A DNA stretch of 20,459 nt. It comes from JAJZJT01 sp049964655 (GTDB taxonomy: Bacteria > Actinomycetota > Acidimicrobiia > Acidimicrobiales > RAAP-2). The stretch covers positions 1 through 20,459 of the forward strand of contig JBMFXC010000047.1 of assembly GCA_049964655.1 (NCBI GenBank), written 5' to 3'. The notes under the pieces were generated by a model. The model did not search any database, was not told where the DNA came from, and saw nothing but the letters and a program-made list of their open reading frames with translations. Each line of letters starts with the position of its first letter. Positions within the stretch are counted from its first letter, which is position 1. Positions 13,861 to 20,459 of this stretch are shown in pieces. Made by a program: the position numbers and the translations under genes.

Positions 13861-14527
13861 CGAGGGCGTAGCCGATGCCCGGTGCCGTGCGCACCAGCCG
13901 GCCTTCGGGGTCTCCGAGCTTTCGTCGGAGCCGGTAGACGTACACCCGCAGGTACTCGGTCTCGCTGCCGTACTCGCTTCCCCAGACCTGGCCCAGGATC
14001 ATCCGATGGGTGCAGACCTTGCCCACGTTGCGGGCGAGGAAGGCGAGGAGGTCGAACTCTCGTGGGGTGAGGTCGATCGGCTCACCGCCGAGGGAGACCT
14101 GGTGGTGGACGAAGTCGACGGCGAGCGATCCGGTCGTGACCACCTCGTCGCCTGGCGCTACCTCGGCCGGGCGGTGCCGAAGGGCGGCGCGGATACGGGC
14201 CTCGAGCTCGGCCATGCCGAAGGGCTTGGTCACGTAGTCGTCGGCACCTCCGTCCAGGGCGGCGACCTTGCGCTCCTCGAGGCCGGTGGCGGACAGCACG
14301 ATGACGGGCACGTCGCTCCACTGCCGGACGCGTCGGCACACCTCGAGGCCGTCGAGGTCGGGAAGGCCGAGGTCGAGCACCACTACTTCGGGGCTGGACA
14401 GGGCGATCTTGGAGAGCCCCTCCTCGCCGGTCACCGCCACCGAGACCTCGTGGCCGCGAGCGGCGAGCCCCACCCGGAGTGCCCTGAGCAGGGCACGATC
14501 GTCGTCGACGACCAGCACCGTGGCCAT
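13850..14527 (-). CDS. kdpE: KdpE-family response regulator
   Basis: A 225-residue OmpR/PhoB-type response regulator, expected to activate the kdp genes on potassium limitation or osmotic stress. The receiver domain (1-115) shows the acidic pocket D8-D10, phosphorylated D52 (VVLDLGLPD), the T/S switch near T81 and K101 (YVTKPFG). The winged-helix DNA-binding domain (about 128-223) has DLTPREFDLLAFLARNVGKV, then VWGSEYGSETEYLRVYVYRL and the ending APGIGYALEPG. This pattern with EYLRVYV fits KdpE. The ATG at 14527 is two bases after the stop of the kinase gene, so the pair is coupled. It is followed by the 20-bp repeats and the four GTTCAYG half-sites, its most likely target. Confidence 0.93.
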   Translation of the reverse strand: MATVLVVDDDRALLRALRVGLAARGHEVSVAVTGEEGLSKIALSSPEVVVLDLGLPDLDGLEVCRRVRQWSDVPVIVLSATGLEERKVAALDGGADDYVTKPFGMAELEARIRAALRHRPAEVAPGDEVVTTGSLAVDFVHHQVSLGGEPIDLTPREFDLLAFLARNVGKVCTHRMILGQVWGSEYGSETEYLRVYVYRLRRKLGDPEGRLVRTAPGIGYALEPG

Positions 14528-14529
14528 GG

Positions 14530-16104
14530 TCAGGGTGCCCCACGTCCGGCGGCATGCACGACGACGTCGGTGGCGTCTGGGTCGGCACTGGGCAAGGTGA
14601 GACAGAAGCGCGCCCCACCGGTCGGGGCGTCCTCGACCCAGATGCGCTCGCCGTGGGCTTCGATGAACGCCTTGGCGATGGCAAGGCCGAGCCCACCCCG
14701 GCCGCCTGCCTCTCGCCGGTTGAACATCTCGAAGATCGTGGTGCGCTCGTCGGCTGCCACGCCCGGCCCCCGGTCTTCGACGGCGACTTCGACGTGACCG
14801 TGGGGGCGCAGCGTGGCCGACACGGTGACCGGTTCGCTCTCGGGAGCGTGGCGGACGGCATTGTCGACGAGGTTGGCGAGCACCTGTCGGACGAGGACGG
14901 GGTCGACGTCGACGTCGGGGAGGTGGCTGGGCATGACGACCGCCACGGGAGCCGGCTCGGGAGCGGTGGAGACGAGGGCGATCGCCTCACCGACGAGCTC
15001 GGCGACTGCCACGCGCCTCCGCCGGAGCTCGAGCGCACCCGACTGGATGCGGGTCATGTCGAGGAGGTTCGAGACGAGGCGTTCGAGCCGGTCGGCCTGG
15101 GCGTCGACCAGCCCGACCAGTTCGGCGGCGTCCTGGGGACCGACCGGGGCTCCGGTGTCGAGGAGGGTCGACGTCGCCACCTTGATGGTAGCGAGGGGGG
15201 TCCGGAGGTCGTGGGAGACGGCACCGACCAGCGAGCGGCGGAGCCGGTCGACCTCCTCGAGGAGACGTGCCCGGACGGCCTGCTCGCGTAGCTGGGAGCG
15301 CTCGAGGGCGAGCGCGAGGTGGTTGGCGAACGCACCGAGCAGGTCGCGGTCGCTCCTGGTCTCGGCGGGGCCGCGCAGCGCGAGCAGCCCGATAGCCCGT
15401 CCGGACGCCTCGAGCGCCAGGACTTGCACGTCGCCCTGGCGCGCTGCCGTCCGTCCGACGGTGACTGGCACGGCCGAGTGGGCGGAGAGACGCTCGAGAT
15501 CCTCTCGGTCGAGCGGCCGGCCGGCTGAGGCCACCAGCTCGAGCCCCTCGTCCGACGGCAGCAACAGCGCGGCGCCGTCGAGGGAGAACGCCGGCACCAT
15601 GGCGTCCACGATCGTCTCGAGGAGCTCGCCGACGGCCAGATCGCGCACCAGGAGCTCGGAGAGGTCGAAGAGACGTCGGACGCCCTCGGCCCGGTACTGG
15701 GCTTCGGCTCGAGCGGCATCGAGGCGGGCGACGACGCGGGCCACCACCACCATCACCACCGCGTAGACCCCGAGGGCAGTCCAGTTCTGTGCCGCGCCGA
15801 CTGACAGGGTGGAGTAGGGCGGGATGAAGAGGAAGTCGTAGGCCAGAAAGCCGGTGGCCGTCGCCACGATGCCGGCGGCGAAGCCACCGACGGCGACCCC
15901 GGCCACGACGGGGACCACGAGGACGAGGGCGGCCGTCGCTACGTTCAGGTGGTCCCTGAGGGGCACCATGACGGCGGCGAGGACGGTGACGAGGACGACG
16001 GCGACCGCCGAGCCCACAAGGGCGGTCCGCCGCGTGCTGGTCCGGCGGTCGACGACAGGCGCCGCCGACGGGGGTGTCCCTGGTGTGAGGGGGTGGGCGG
16101 CCAT
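14530..16104 (-). CDS. KdpD kinase half: DUF4118 membrane domain, GAF, HisKA, HATPase
   Basis: A 524-residue membrane histidine kinase equal to the C-terminal half of KdpD. A membrane block (about 27-127) carries the KdpD-type DUF4118 segments, including GFLAYDFLFIPPYSTL at 85-100. Then come a GAF-like domain (about 150-268), HisKA with H298 (SHDLRTPL) and HATPase_c with N-box NLVDNAVRHA at 411-420, DRGPG at 444-448 and GGLGLA at 470-475. It has no Walker A KdpD domain and no USP domain; those are in a second gene at 7534-8832. The ATG at 16104 is the first sensible start; frames open further upstream overlap the ABC permease and are rejected. GATGAT nine bases upstream could be a -10 box. 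It is coupled to kdpE, which it should phosphorylate. Confidence 0.9.
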   Translation of the reverse strand: MAAHPLTPGTPPSAAPVVDRRTSTRRTALVGSAVAVVLVTVLAAVMVPLRDHLNVATAALVLVVPVVAGVAVGGFAAGIVATATGFLAYDFLFIPPYSTLSVGAAQNWTALGVYAVVMVVVARVVARLDAARAEAQYRAEGVRRLFDLSELLVRDLAVGELLETIVDAMVPAFSLDGAALLLPSDEGLELVASAGRPLDREDLERLSAHSAVPVTVGRTAARQGDVQVLALEASGRAIGLLALRGPAETRSDRDLLGAFANHLALALERSQLREQAVRARLLEEVDRLRRSLVGAVSHDLRTPLATIKVATSTLLDTGAPVGPQDAAELVGLVDAQADRLERLVSNLLDMTRIQSGALELRRRRVAVAELVGEAIALVSTAPEPAPVAVVMPSHLPDVDVDPVLVRQVLANLVDNAVRHAPESEPVTVSATLRPHGHVEVAVEDRGPGVAADERTTIFEMFNRREAGGRGGLGLAIAKAFIEAHGERIWVEDAPTGGARFCLTLPSADPDATDVVVHAAGRGAP

Positions 16105-16184
16105 GGCGAGCCCATCATCCTCCCCGCCCGAGCGCGCCGCCAGGGCGGCACCGGAGCGCCGGGGCCGGGGCCTCGGCGGACGGG

Positions 16185-17027
16185 TCAGGCGTCGCGGCGG
16201 ACGAAGAGCACGCCGGCGGCCACCAGGACCACCGCCGCGTAGATGGCCATGATCCCGAGCCCTGTCCACGGGGCGAACGTGTCGGGTCGCGGCTGGGTCG
16301 AGATCATCGCCTGGAGCACGGTCAGCGGCAGGAACTTGGAGAGAGACTGCTGGACCGAGGTCGGGAAGGCATTGAGGATCAGTGGGAGGATCAACAGCAC
16401 CCCGACGAAGATGCTGATGGCGCCGGCGGTGTGGCGGATGAGCGACCCGATGCCGAGGGCGAGCAGGCCCAGCACGGCGAGGTAGATACCACTGCCGATC
16501 ACGGCCCTGGCCACCCCGGGTTGACCGAGGCTGGCGTGGGGCACGGGGCTCTTCAACAGGCTCTGGCCCACGAAGAAGGCGGCGAAGGTCACCACTTCGC
16601 TGACCACCAGGGCGACGGCGCCGAACACGGTCGCCTTGGCCGCGAGCACGAGCGGGCGCCGGGGCACGGCAGCCAGCGTGGCCCGGATCATCCCCGTGCC
16701 GTACTCGCTGGTGATGACCAGGATGCCGAGCACCCCGATGGCCAGTTGGGCGAGGAAGACGCCCCGCAGGCTCCGGCTGGTCGGGTCGAAGCTCAACCGC
16801 TCGACGGCGGAGAAGGTGCGCCAGTGGTTGTTCGCCACCGCGGTGATGATCGCCCCGAGCCCGACCGTAGCGATCGCCAGTGCGGCGAGGCTCCAGACCG
16901 TCGAGCGCACCGAGCGGAGCTTTGTCCACTCGGAACGCAGGACGTCGACGGGAGAGAGGCGCGTGGTCGTCACCAGGGGGGCCGGCATGTTCGACGGAGC
17001 GGGCGAGGAAGGGGCAGCCGTGGTCAT
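16185..17027 (-). CDS. ABC-2-type transporter permease
   Basis: A 280-residue membrane subunit of an ABC-2 exporter. About six hydrophobic helices are visible near 44-66, 89-106, 128-154, 176-196, 203-221 and 256-276. The stretch ITSEYGTGMIRATLAAVPRR at 105-124, between helices 2 and 3, is typical of actinobacterial permeases paired with BcrA-like ATPases. The first 35 residues are a cytoplasmic leader with the common SEWTKLRS motif (32-39). It sits four bases after the ATPase stop with AGGTGA as a ribosome-binding site, so the two form one operon. The substrate is unknown; relatives export peptides, antibiotics or lipids. The end of the gene is 80 bp from the kinase start, on the same strand. 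Confidence 0.88.
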   Translation of the reverse strand: MTTAAPSSPAPSNMPAPLVTTTRLSPVDVLRSEWTKLRSVRSTVWSLAALAIATVGLGAIITAVANNHWRTFSAVERLSFDPTSRSLRGVFLAQLAIGVLGILVITSEYGTGMIRATLAAVPRRPLVLAAKATVFGAVALVVSEVVTFAAFFVGQSLLKSPVPHASLGQPGVARAVIGSGIYLAVLGLLALGIGSLIRHTAGAISIFVGVLLILPLILNAFPTSVQQSLSKFLPLTVLQAMISTQPRPDTFAPWTGLGIMAIYAAVVLVAAGVLFVRRDA

Positions 17028-17031
17028 CGGG

Positions 17032-18018
17032 TCACCTGGTCAGATCGGAGAGCGGTCCGGGCGCCGAGGACCCGGCCGGAACGGTCGTCGGGATCTGCCT
17101 GGCGGCATCCGTCGTGACGTCGCCTCGGTACTCGACGCTGTCGTTGGTCAGTTCCATGAAGGCGTCTTCGAGCGAGCCGGCCTGCGGCGAGAGCTCGTGG
17201 AGGACGAGGTTGTTGTGTCCCGCCGCCTCGCCGATGTCGGCCATGGCGAGCCCGGTGACGGCGAGCGAGCCGTCGGTGTCGTCGGCCACGGTCGCGCCGG
17301 CGGCCCGCAGGACCTCGCCGAGGCGGGCCGCCTCGGGCGCGCGGACCCGCACGTACTGGCGTGAGCTCTGGGCGATGAACTGCTCGACCGGCAGGTCGGC
17401 GATGAGCTTGCCCCGTCCGATCACCACCAGGTGGTCGGCGGTGAGCGCCATCTCGCTCATCAGGTGGCTCGAGACGAACACCGTCCGTCCCTCGGCAGCG
17501 AGGCCCTTGAGCAGGTTGCGGACCCACCGGATGCCTTCGGGGTCGAGGCCGTTGATGGGCTCGTCGAAGAGCAGGACCCCGGGGTCGCCGAGGAGGGCGG
17601 CCGCCATGCCCAGACGCTGGCCCATGCCGAGGGAGAACGCCCCGGCTCGCCGCCGGGCGACGTCGGCCAGACCGACCAGATCGAGCACGGCGTTCACCCG
17701 TTCCCGCGGGATGCCGTTGGTCTGGGCGAGGCACCAGAGGTGGTTGTACGCACTGCGTCCGGGGTGGATGGCCTTGGCTTCGAGCAGGGCCCCGATTTCG
17801 CGCAGCGGACGGGGGAGGTCGCCGTACCGGCGTCCGTTGACGGTGACCGAACCCGCGCTCGGGTGGTCGAGCCCCATGATCATGCGCATCGTCGTCGACT
17901 TGCCCGACCCGTTGGGTCCGAGGAACCCGGTCACCTGCCCCGGACGCACGGTGAAGGACAGGTCATCGACGGCAACCGTCGTGCCGTACCGCTTGGTGAG
18001 GCCTCGTGCCTCGATCAT
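17032..18018 (-). CDS. ABC transporter ATP-binding protein, BcrA-like
   Basis: A 328-residue ATPase subunit that powers the adjoining permease. Motifs in order: Walker A GPNGSGKST at 34-42, the Q-loop replaced by REIGALLEAKAIHPGRSAYN near 73-92 (typical of the BcrA/antibiotic-exporter group), signature SLGMGQ at 129-134, Walker B VLLFDEP at 148-154, D-loop GLDP and switch histidine H185 (SSH). A C-terminal domain of about 100 residues follows. The ATG at 18018 has the sequence GGAGGAGG a few bases upstream; an in-frame ATG at 18057 would add 13 residues before that site and is rejected. Such ATPases often belong to drug- or peptide-resistance exporters; no regulator is next to it. Confidence 0.93.
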   Translation of the reverse strand: MIEARGLTKRYGTTVAVDDLSFTVRPGQVTGFLGPNGSGKSTTMRMIMGLDHPSAGSVTVNGRRYGDLPRPLREIGALLEAKAIHPGRSAYNHLWCLAQTNGIPRERVNAVLDLVGLADVARRRAGAFSLGMGQRLGMAAALLGDPGVLLFDEPINGLDPEGIRWVRNLLKGLAAEGRTVFVSSHLMSEMALTADHLVVIGRGKLIADLPVEQFIAQSSRQYVRVRAPEAARLGEVLRAAGATVADDTDGSLAVTGLAMADIGEAAGHNNLVLHELSPQAGSLEDAFMELTNDSVEYRGDVTTDAARQIPTTVPAGSSAPGPLSDLTR

Positions 18019-18069
18019 CGAGCCTCCTCCGGCTCGGGCGCTCGTCACGCCCGTCATGGAGCTGTGCCT

Positions 18070-18120
18070 CCGGCGGGCTTCCGGTGGCCAGTCGCTCGGC
18101 GACCGGGCGGGCTCCGGTGG
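18070..18120. repeat. Imperfect 18-bp direct repeat in the ABC operon leader
   Basis: ccggcgggcttccggtgg (18070-18087) and ccgggcgggctccggtgg (18103-18120) are closely similar and lie about 50-100 bases upstream of the ATPase start. They could be an operator pair or simple GC-rich repetition. The rest of 18019-18190 shows no clear promoter. Confidence 0.5.
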
Positions 18121-18190
18121 TCCACATCTTGCCCCGGGCTCGGACCTCCAAGGGGTCGCCCCCCGACTTGGCGACGGCGCGGGCGGGCTG

Positions 18191-19318
18191 TCAGCCGATC
18201 ACGGCGGCCGCGTCGAGGTCGAGGGCGTGACGTGCGTGCCGGTCGGCCATGGCGAGGAACATCGCGTCGCCGCGCTCGGTCCGTTCCACCAACATCGACG
18301 CGGCGACGGCCATCACCAGCCCCGACCAGCTTCCCCGTCGGTAGGCGGACCAGCACTGCTCCCACGGGTAGTCGTGGACCCCGGCGGCGGTCAGCCGACG
18401 GTGGTACCGCCGTACGAGGTCGTGCTCGTGGGCCCGCCGCTCCTCGGCCAGGAGGCCTGCACCAAGGAAGTACGCGACGTCAGCGAGCGCCGGGCCATGG
18501 CCGGCCGTCTGCCAGTCGAGGACGGCGACCCGATCTCCGGTCCCGCCGTCGGCCCCGGTCCCAGTGCCGGGGCCAGTGCCGCCAGGCGCGTCGCCGGGGG
18601 GTGCGCCGAAGAGCAGGTTGTCCAACCGGTAGTCGCCGTGTGTCACGGTCGCCGGCCCGGTGTCGGCGCCGAGGTAGGCGTCCAACCGCGTGAACAGCGT
18701 CTCGCCAGCCCGGCCGGTCGCGGGCGTGACGAGGTCCTGGTACCGGTTCTGGAACCCCTCCCACAGCTCCGGAAGGAGACCGAGCAGGAACTGCCGCGAG
18801 CCGTCGGGGTCGCGGTGGAGCCATTCGAGCTCGGCCAGCGACGGGTCACCCCATCGAGGGGCGTGGAGACGGACGAGCTCGTCGAGGGCGACTGCCGCCT
18901 CGGCCACGGTGCACCCGGCGAGCTGGTCGCCGGCGTGCGCGTCGGTCAGGTCCTCGACGACGAGGACGAAGCGGGGGCTGCCGATCGCGAGCTCGGCATA
19001 GTAGGGGTGCGGCGTCCTGACCGGCAGGGTGCAGGCGAGCTCCTGGTAGAAGCGGACCTCGATCTCGTAGCAGCGCAGGGCCATGGCTGCCTGGAGGCTG
19101 GCCTCGTCGGCTGCCGGGACCTTCACCACCACCGAGGCCGGTGCCTCGGTGGGCCGGTCGTAGGTGAGCGACAACCGGAAGGTGTCGCACATCTGCCCGG
19201 TGCCGATCGGGGTGCGCTCGATCGCTGCCACGACGGCGCTACCGAGCACGCCGGCCGCACCCAGCACGTCGGTCAGCCAGGGAGCGTCGAGCTCGTCGAG
19301 GGTCGCCGGGATCGTCAC
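18191..19318 (-). CDS. Aminoglycoside-phosphotransferase-fold kinase
   Basis: A 375-residue protein of the APH/ecdysteroid-kinase-like fold, which phosphorylates small-molecule hydroxyls with ATP. ATP-site lysine K66 lies in ASVVVKVPA. The catalytic loop is VTHGDYRLDNLLFG with D229 and N234, and the Mg-binding aspartate is D268 in VAVLDWQTAGHGP. Between them is a Gly/Thr-rich insert (about 240-262), probably a flexible loop. The substrate is unknown; relatives in actinobacteria often accompany lipid, steroid or terpenoid catabolism genes rather than drug resistance. The GTG at 19318 overlaps the stop of the upstream gene as GTGA, so longer frames upstream are rejected. GAGGGGGA lies about ten bases upstream. 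The two proteins are likely to act together. Confidence 0.85.
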   Translation of the reverse strand: MTIPATLDELDAPWLTDVLGAAGVLGSAVVAAIERTPIGTGQMCDTFRLSLTYDRPTEAPASVVVKVPAADEASLQAAMALRCYEIEVRFYQELACTLPVRTPHPYYAELAIGSPRFVLVVEDLTDAHAGDQLAGCTVAEAAVALDELVRLHAPRWGDPSLAELEWLHRDPDGSRQFLLGLLPELWEGFQNRYQDLVTPATGRAGETLFTRLDAYLGADTGPATVTHGDYRLDNLLFGAPPGDAPGGTGPGTGTGADGGTGDRVAVLDWQTAGHGPALADVAYFLGAGLLAEERRAHEHDLVRRYHRRLTAAGVHDYPWEQCWSAYRRGSWSGLVMAVAASMLVERTERGDAMFLAMADRHARHALDLDAAAVIG

Positions 19319-20316
19319 GTCGGAAGGTCCCCCTCGACGAGCGTGTCGGGGAAGTAGCGGTGGTGCCGTGCCCCGGTGACCTCGACGATGGCAGTTCCGG
19401 AGCGCCCGTCGTCGGTCGTGACCCGCACCTGGTTGAGGCCACCACGGTGGAACGGCTCGTAGGGGCGGGCGAAGGGACCCTCGACGGCGACCGTCACGGT
19501 CTGTCCCCCCTCCAAGGCGAACGTCGCCGTCCCACGCAGCCCGGTGACGCCCGAGCCGTTGCGCCCGTAGTCGACCGGCGTACCCGTCCCGTCCACCCAG
19601 GCGAGGTCGTGGGCGAAGTCGACGAGCGGGACGGGGTCGCTGCCGTCGGTCGGTGCCCAGCACCCGTCGGTGTAGACGCGGGCGCCGTTGGCAAGCTCCC
19701 AGTGCCACGCCCCGAGGAAGCCGTCCGGGAGCTGCACCTGCAACCACAGCCACAGAGGGCAGCGTGCGTGGTCGCGGATCCCCCACGAGTGGTCGCGCTG
19801 GCCCCACCAGCCGTCGACGTCGACGACGGAGCCGCCGACCTCGTAGGTGCCGTGGTAGGTGCCCGACTGGAAGAAGTGGCTCTGGTCCCAGACGATCTCG
19901 TCGCCACAGCGCATCGTGCCGCGCCTGAGCCCGTAGGGAGGGGTCCGGGCCCGGAAGGTGAGGTCCATGCCCAGGTCGCACTGGGCAGGGTCGGCCCACA
20001 GCCGGATCTCCTGGTAGGGGCGGACGATCTCGACCCGTGCCGCTCCGACGTCGGGCGTGTGGGGGTCCTCCCCGAAGGGCCGGGCGTGCCGGCTGAGGAC
20101 GGGAACGCCGGCGACGTTCCCCATCTGCAGGGAGTCGAGCTCTCGTCGCTGCGGGTAGGTGGCGAGGGTGAGGATGACGACGTCGCCCAGGGTGTCAGGG
20201 CGATGGGCGACGAAGAAGTAGCTCTCGCGCCAGTGCGGGTGGTGGGCCACCACGTTTGGTAGCGGTTCGGGAAGCTGGTGGACGAGCAGCTCGTCCAGAG
20301 CGGTCAGTGGCGGCAC
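19315..20316 (-). CDS. AttH/DUF7064-like beta-rich protein of unknown function
   Basis: A 333-residue protein from the GTG at 20316. It is rich in beta strands, with many aromatic and His residues: HPHWRESYFFVAHRP near the N-terminus, WGQRDHSWGIRDH and WLWLQVQLPDGFLGAWHWEL in the middle. This double-lipocalin-like pattern resembles AttH/carotenoid-hydratase-type and DUF7064/7065 proteins, which I know only from memory as uncharacterised and often next to phosphotransferase-fold kinases. A reaction cannot be assigned. An in-frame ATG at 20433 would add 39 basic residues, but that stretch contains a promoter-like element and a palindrome, and a hairpin lies over its ribosome-binding site. AGGA sits eight bases before the GTG at 20316. 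It forms an operon with the following kinase gene. Confidence 0.75.
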   Translation of the reverse strand: MPPLTALDELLVHQLPEPLPNVVAHHPHWRESYFFVAHRPDTLGDVVILTLATYPQRRELDSLQMGNVAGVPVLSRHARPFGEDPHTPDVGAARVEIVRPYQEIRLWADPAQCDLGMDLTFRARTPPYGLRRGTMRCGDEIVWDQSHFFQSGTYHGTYEVGGSVVDVDGWWGQRDHSWGIRDHARCPLWLWLQVQLPDGFLGAWHWELANGARVYTDGCWAPTDGSDPVPLVDFAHDLAWVDGTGTPVDYGRNGSGVTGLRGTATFALEGGQTVTVAVEGPFARPYEPFHRGGLNQVRVTTDDGRSGTAIVEVTGARHHRYFPDTLVEGDLPT

Positions 20317-20376
20317 GGAGCCGATCCTGCCATGGCCGGGCGTCTCTTGCCGGGCCGCCGCCCGTGGTGAGGGGCG

Positions 20377-20404
20377 ATACTGGTGGCGTGCCCAACCGTT
20401 GCAA
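20377..20404 (-). promoter_or_regulatory. Candidate promoter of the DUF7064-like/kinase operon
   Basis: Reading the minus strand, TTGCAA (20404-20399) is followed after 16 bases by CAGTAT (20382-20377), a fair -35/-10 pair. Transcription would start near 20369 and give a leader of about 50 nt before the GTG at 20316. This argues against the upstream ATG at 20433 as the start codon. Confidence 0.45.
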
Positions 20405-20417
20405 CCGAGTGATCGAT

Positions 20418-20430
20418 AGTGAGCGTCACT
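20418..20430. promoter_or_regulatory. Perfect palindrome upstream of the DUF7064-like gene, possible operator
   Basis: AGTGA-GCG-TCACT is a perfect inverted repeat with a 3-bp centre, 14 bases upstream of the candidate -35 box. A further AGTGA lies at 20408-20412, in the same orientation as the left arm. The size and symmetry suit a TetR- or GntR-family regulator; no such gene is in the window. Confidence 0.4.
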
Positions 20431-20438
20431 CATGCCGC

Positions 20439-20453
20439 ACCCCTTCTCGGGGT
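20439..20453. terminator. Short hairpin at the right edge
   Basis: ACCCC-TTCTC-GGGGT is a perfect 5-bp stem with a 5-nt loop, followed on the plus strand by the pyrimidine-rich TCCCTT. It could end a gene lying beyond the right edge. It would also cover the GAAGGGG that might otherwise serve the ATG at 20433. Confidence 0.35.
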
Positions 20454-20459
20454 TCCCTT

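Noticed and set aside
13741..14070. A plus-strand frame with a repeated WPGVSP-type peptide
   Set aside because: The periodic peptide only reflects translation of the 20-bp DNA repeat, and the rest is antisense to kdpE.
16105..16929. An upstream extension of the kinase-half frame to 799 residues
   Set aside because: The extra residues overlap the ABC permease in another frame and are Arg/Pro/Gly-rich; the membrane block begins only after the ATG at 16104.
18191..19318. A dedicated aminoglycoside-resistance gene
   Set aside because: The fold matches, but the family is broad and the operon partner suggests metabolism; no resistance subfamily motif was recognised.
16880..19357. A plus-strand open frame of about 825 codons across the ABC and phosphotransferase region
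   Set aside because: It is antisense to three well-supported genes, is Ser/Arg/Pro-rich, and shows no domain.
19319..19999. A long upstream extension of the phosphotransferase frame
   Set aside because: It is a shadow inside the DUF7064-like gene; the GTGA overlap at 19315-19318 and the start of conserved sequence place the true start at 19318.

Overview
This window looks like chromosomal DNA from a high-GC Gram-positive bacterium, probably an actinobacterium. The reasons are very GC-rich DNA, frequent GTG starts, stop/start overlaps inside operons, and several protein types typical of Actinobacteria: a BcrA-like ABC ATPase, an Rv2694c-like OB-fold protein and a PPK1 with a disordered N-terminus. 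Acidimicrobiia is a plausible class, but that is inference only. I see no rRNA, tRNA, CRISPR array, transposase or phage gene. No gene-free stretch exceeds about 250 bases.

Left part (1-7346), mostly single genes: formyltetrahydrofolate deformylase (purU, +), a two-CBS-domain protein (+), inorganic pyrophosphatase (ppa, -) divergent from polyphosphate kinase (ppk1, +), an aldo/keto reductase (-) whose 3' end overlaps that of ppk1, a TSUP/TauE-like permease (+) and a cupin protein (-). ppa and ppk1 share one intergenic region and both act on phosphoanhydride bonds.

Centre (7534-16104), all on the minus strand: a high-affinity potassium uptake (Kdp) locus. In transcription order it encodes a KdpD-like kinase half (DUF4118-GAF-HisKA-HATPase), KdpE, a 27-residue membrane microprotein, KdpF, KdpA, KdpB, KdpC, an OB-fold protein and the KdpD sensor half (KdpD/Walker plus USP). 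KdpD, normally one protein, is thus split into two genes at opposite ends of the locus. Between kdpE and the microprotein lie four copies of a 20-bp tandem repeat and four GTTCAYG hexamer-type half-sites, paired at 11-nt spacing. This is the layout expected for an OmpR/PhoB-type regulator such as KdpE. From the microprotein on, genes are joined by 0 to 11-nt stop/start contacts.

Right part (16185-20316), minus strand: a two-gene ABC-2 exporter (ATPase, then permease) and a two-gene operon encoding an AttH/DUF7064-like protein and an aminoglycoside-phosphotransferase-fold kinase. A promoter-like element, a perfect palindrome and a small hairpin lie upstream of that operon.

The most interesting material is the Kdp locus: the split sensor kinase, the embedded OB-fold gene, the unlisted microprotein and the 11-nt-spaced repeats. 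Together they suggest a rearranged potassium-sensing circuit in which the sensor half is made only when the transporter operon is transcribed. Short 15-20 bp tandem repeats recur across the window (1-46, 6363-6403, 8671-8740, 13781-13860).
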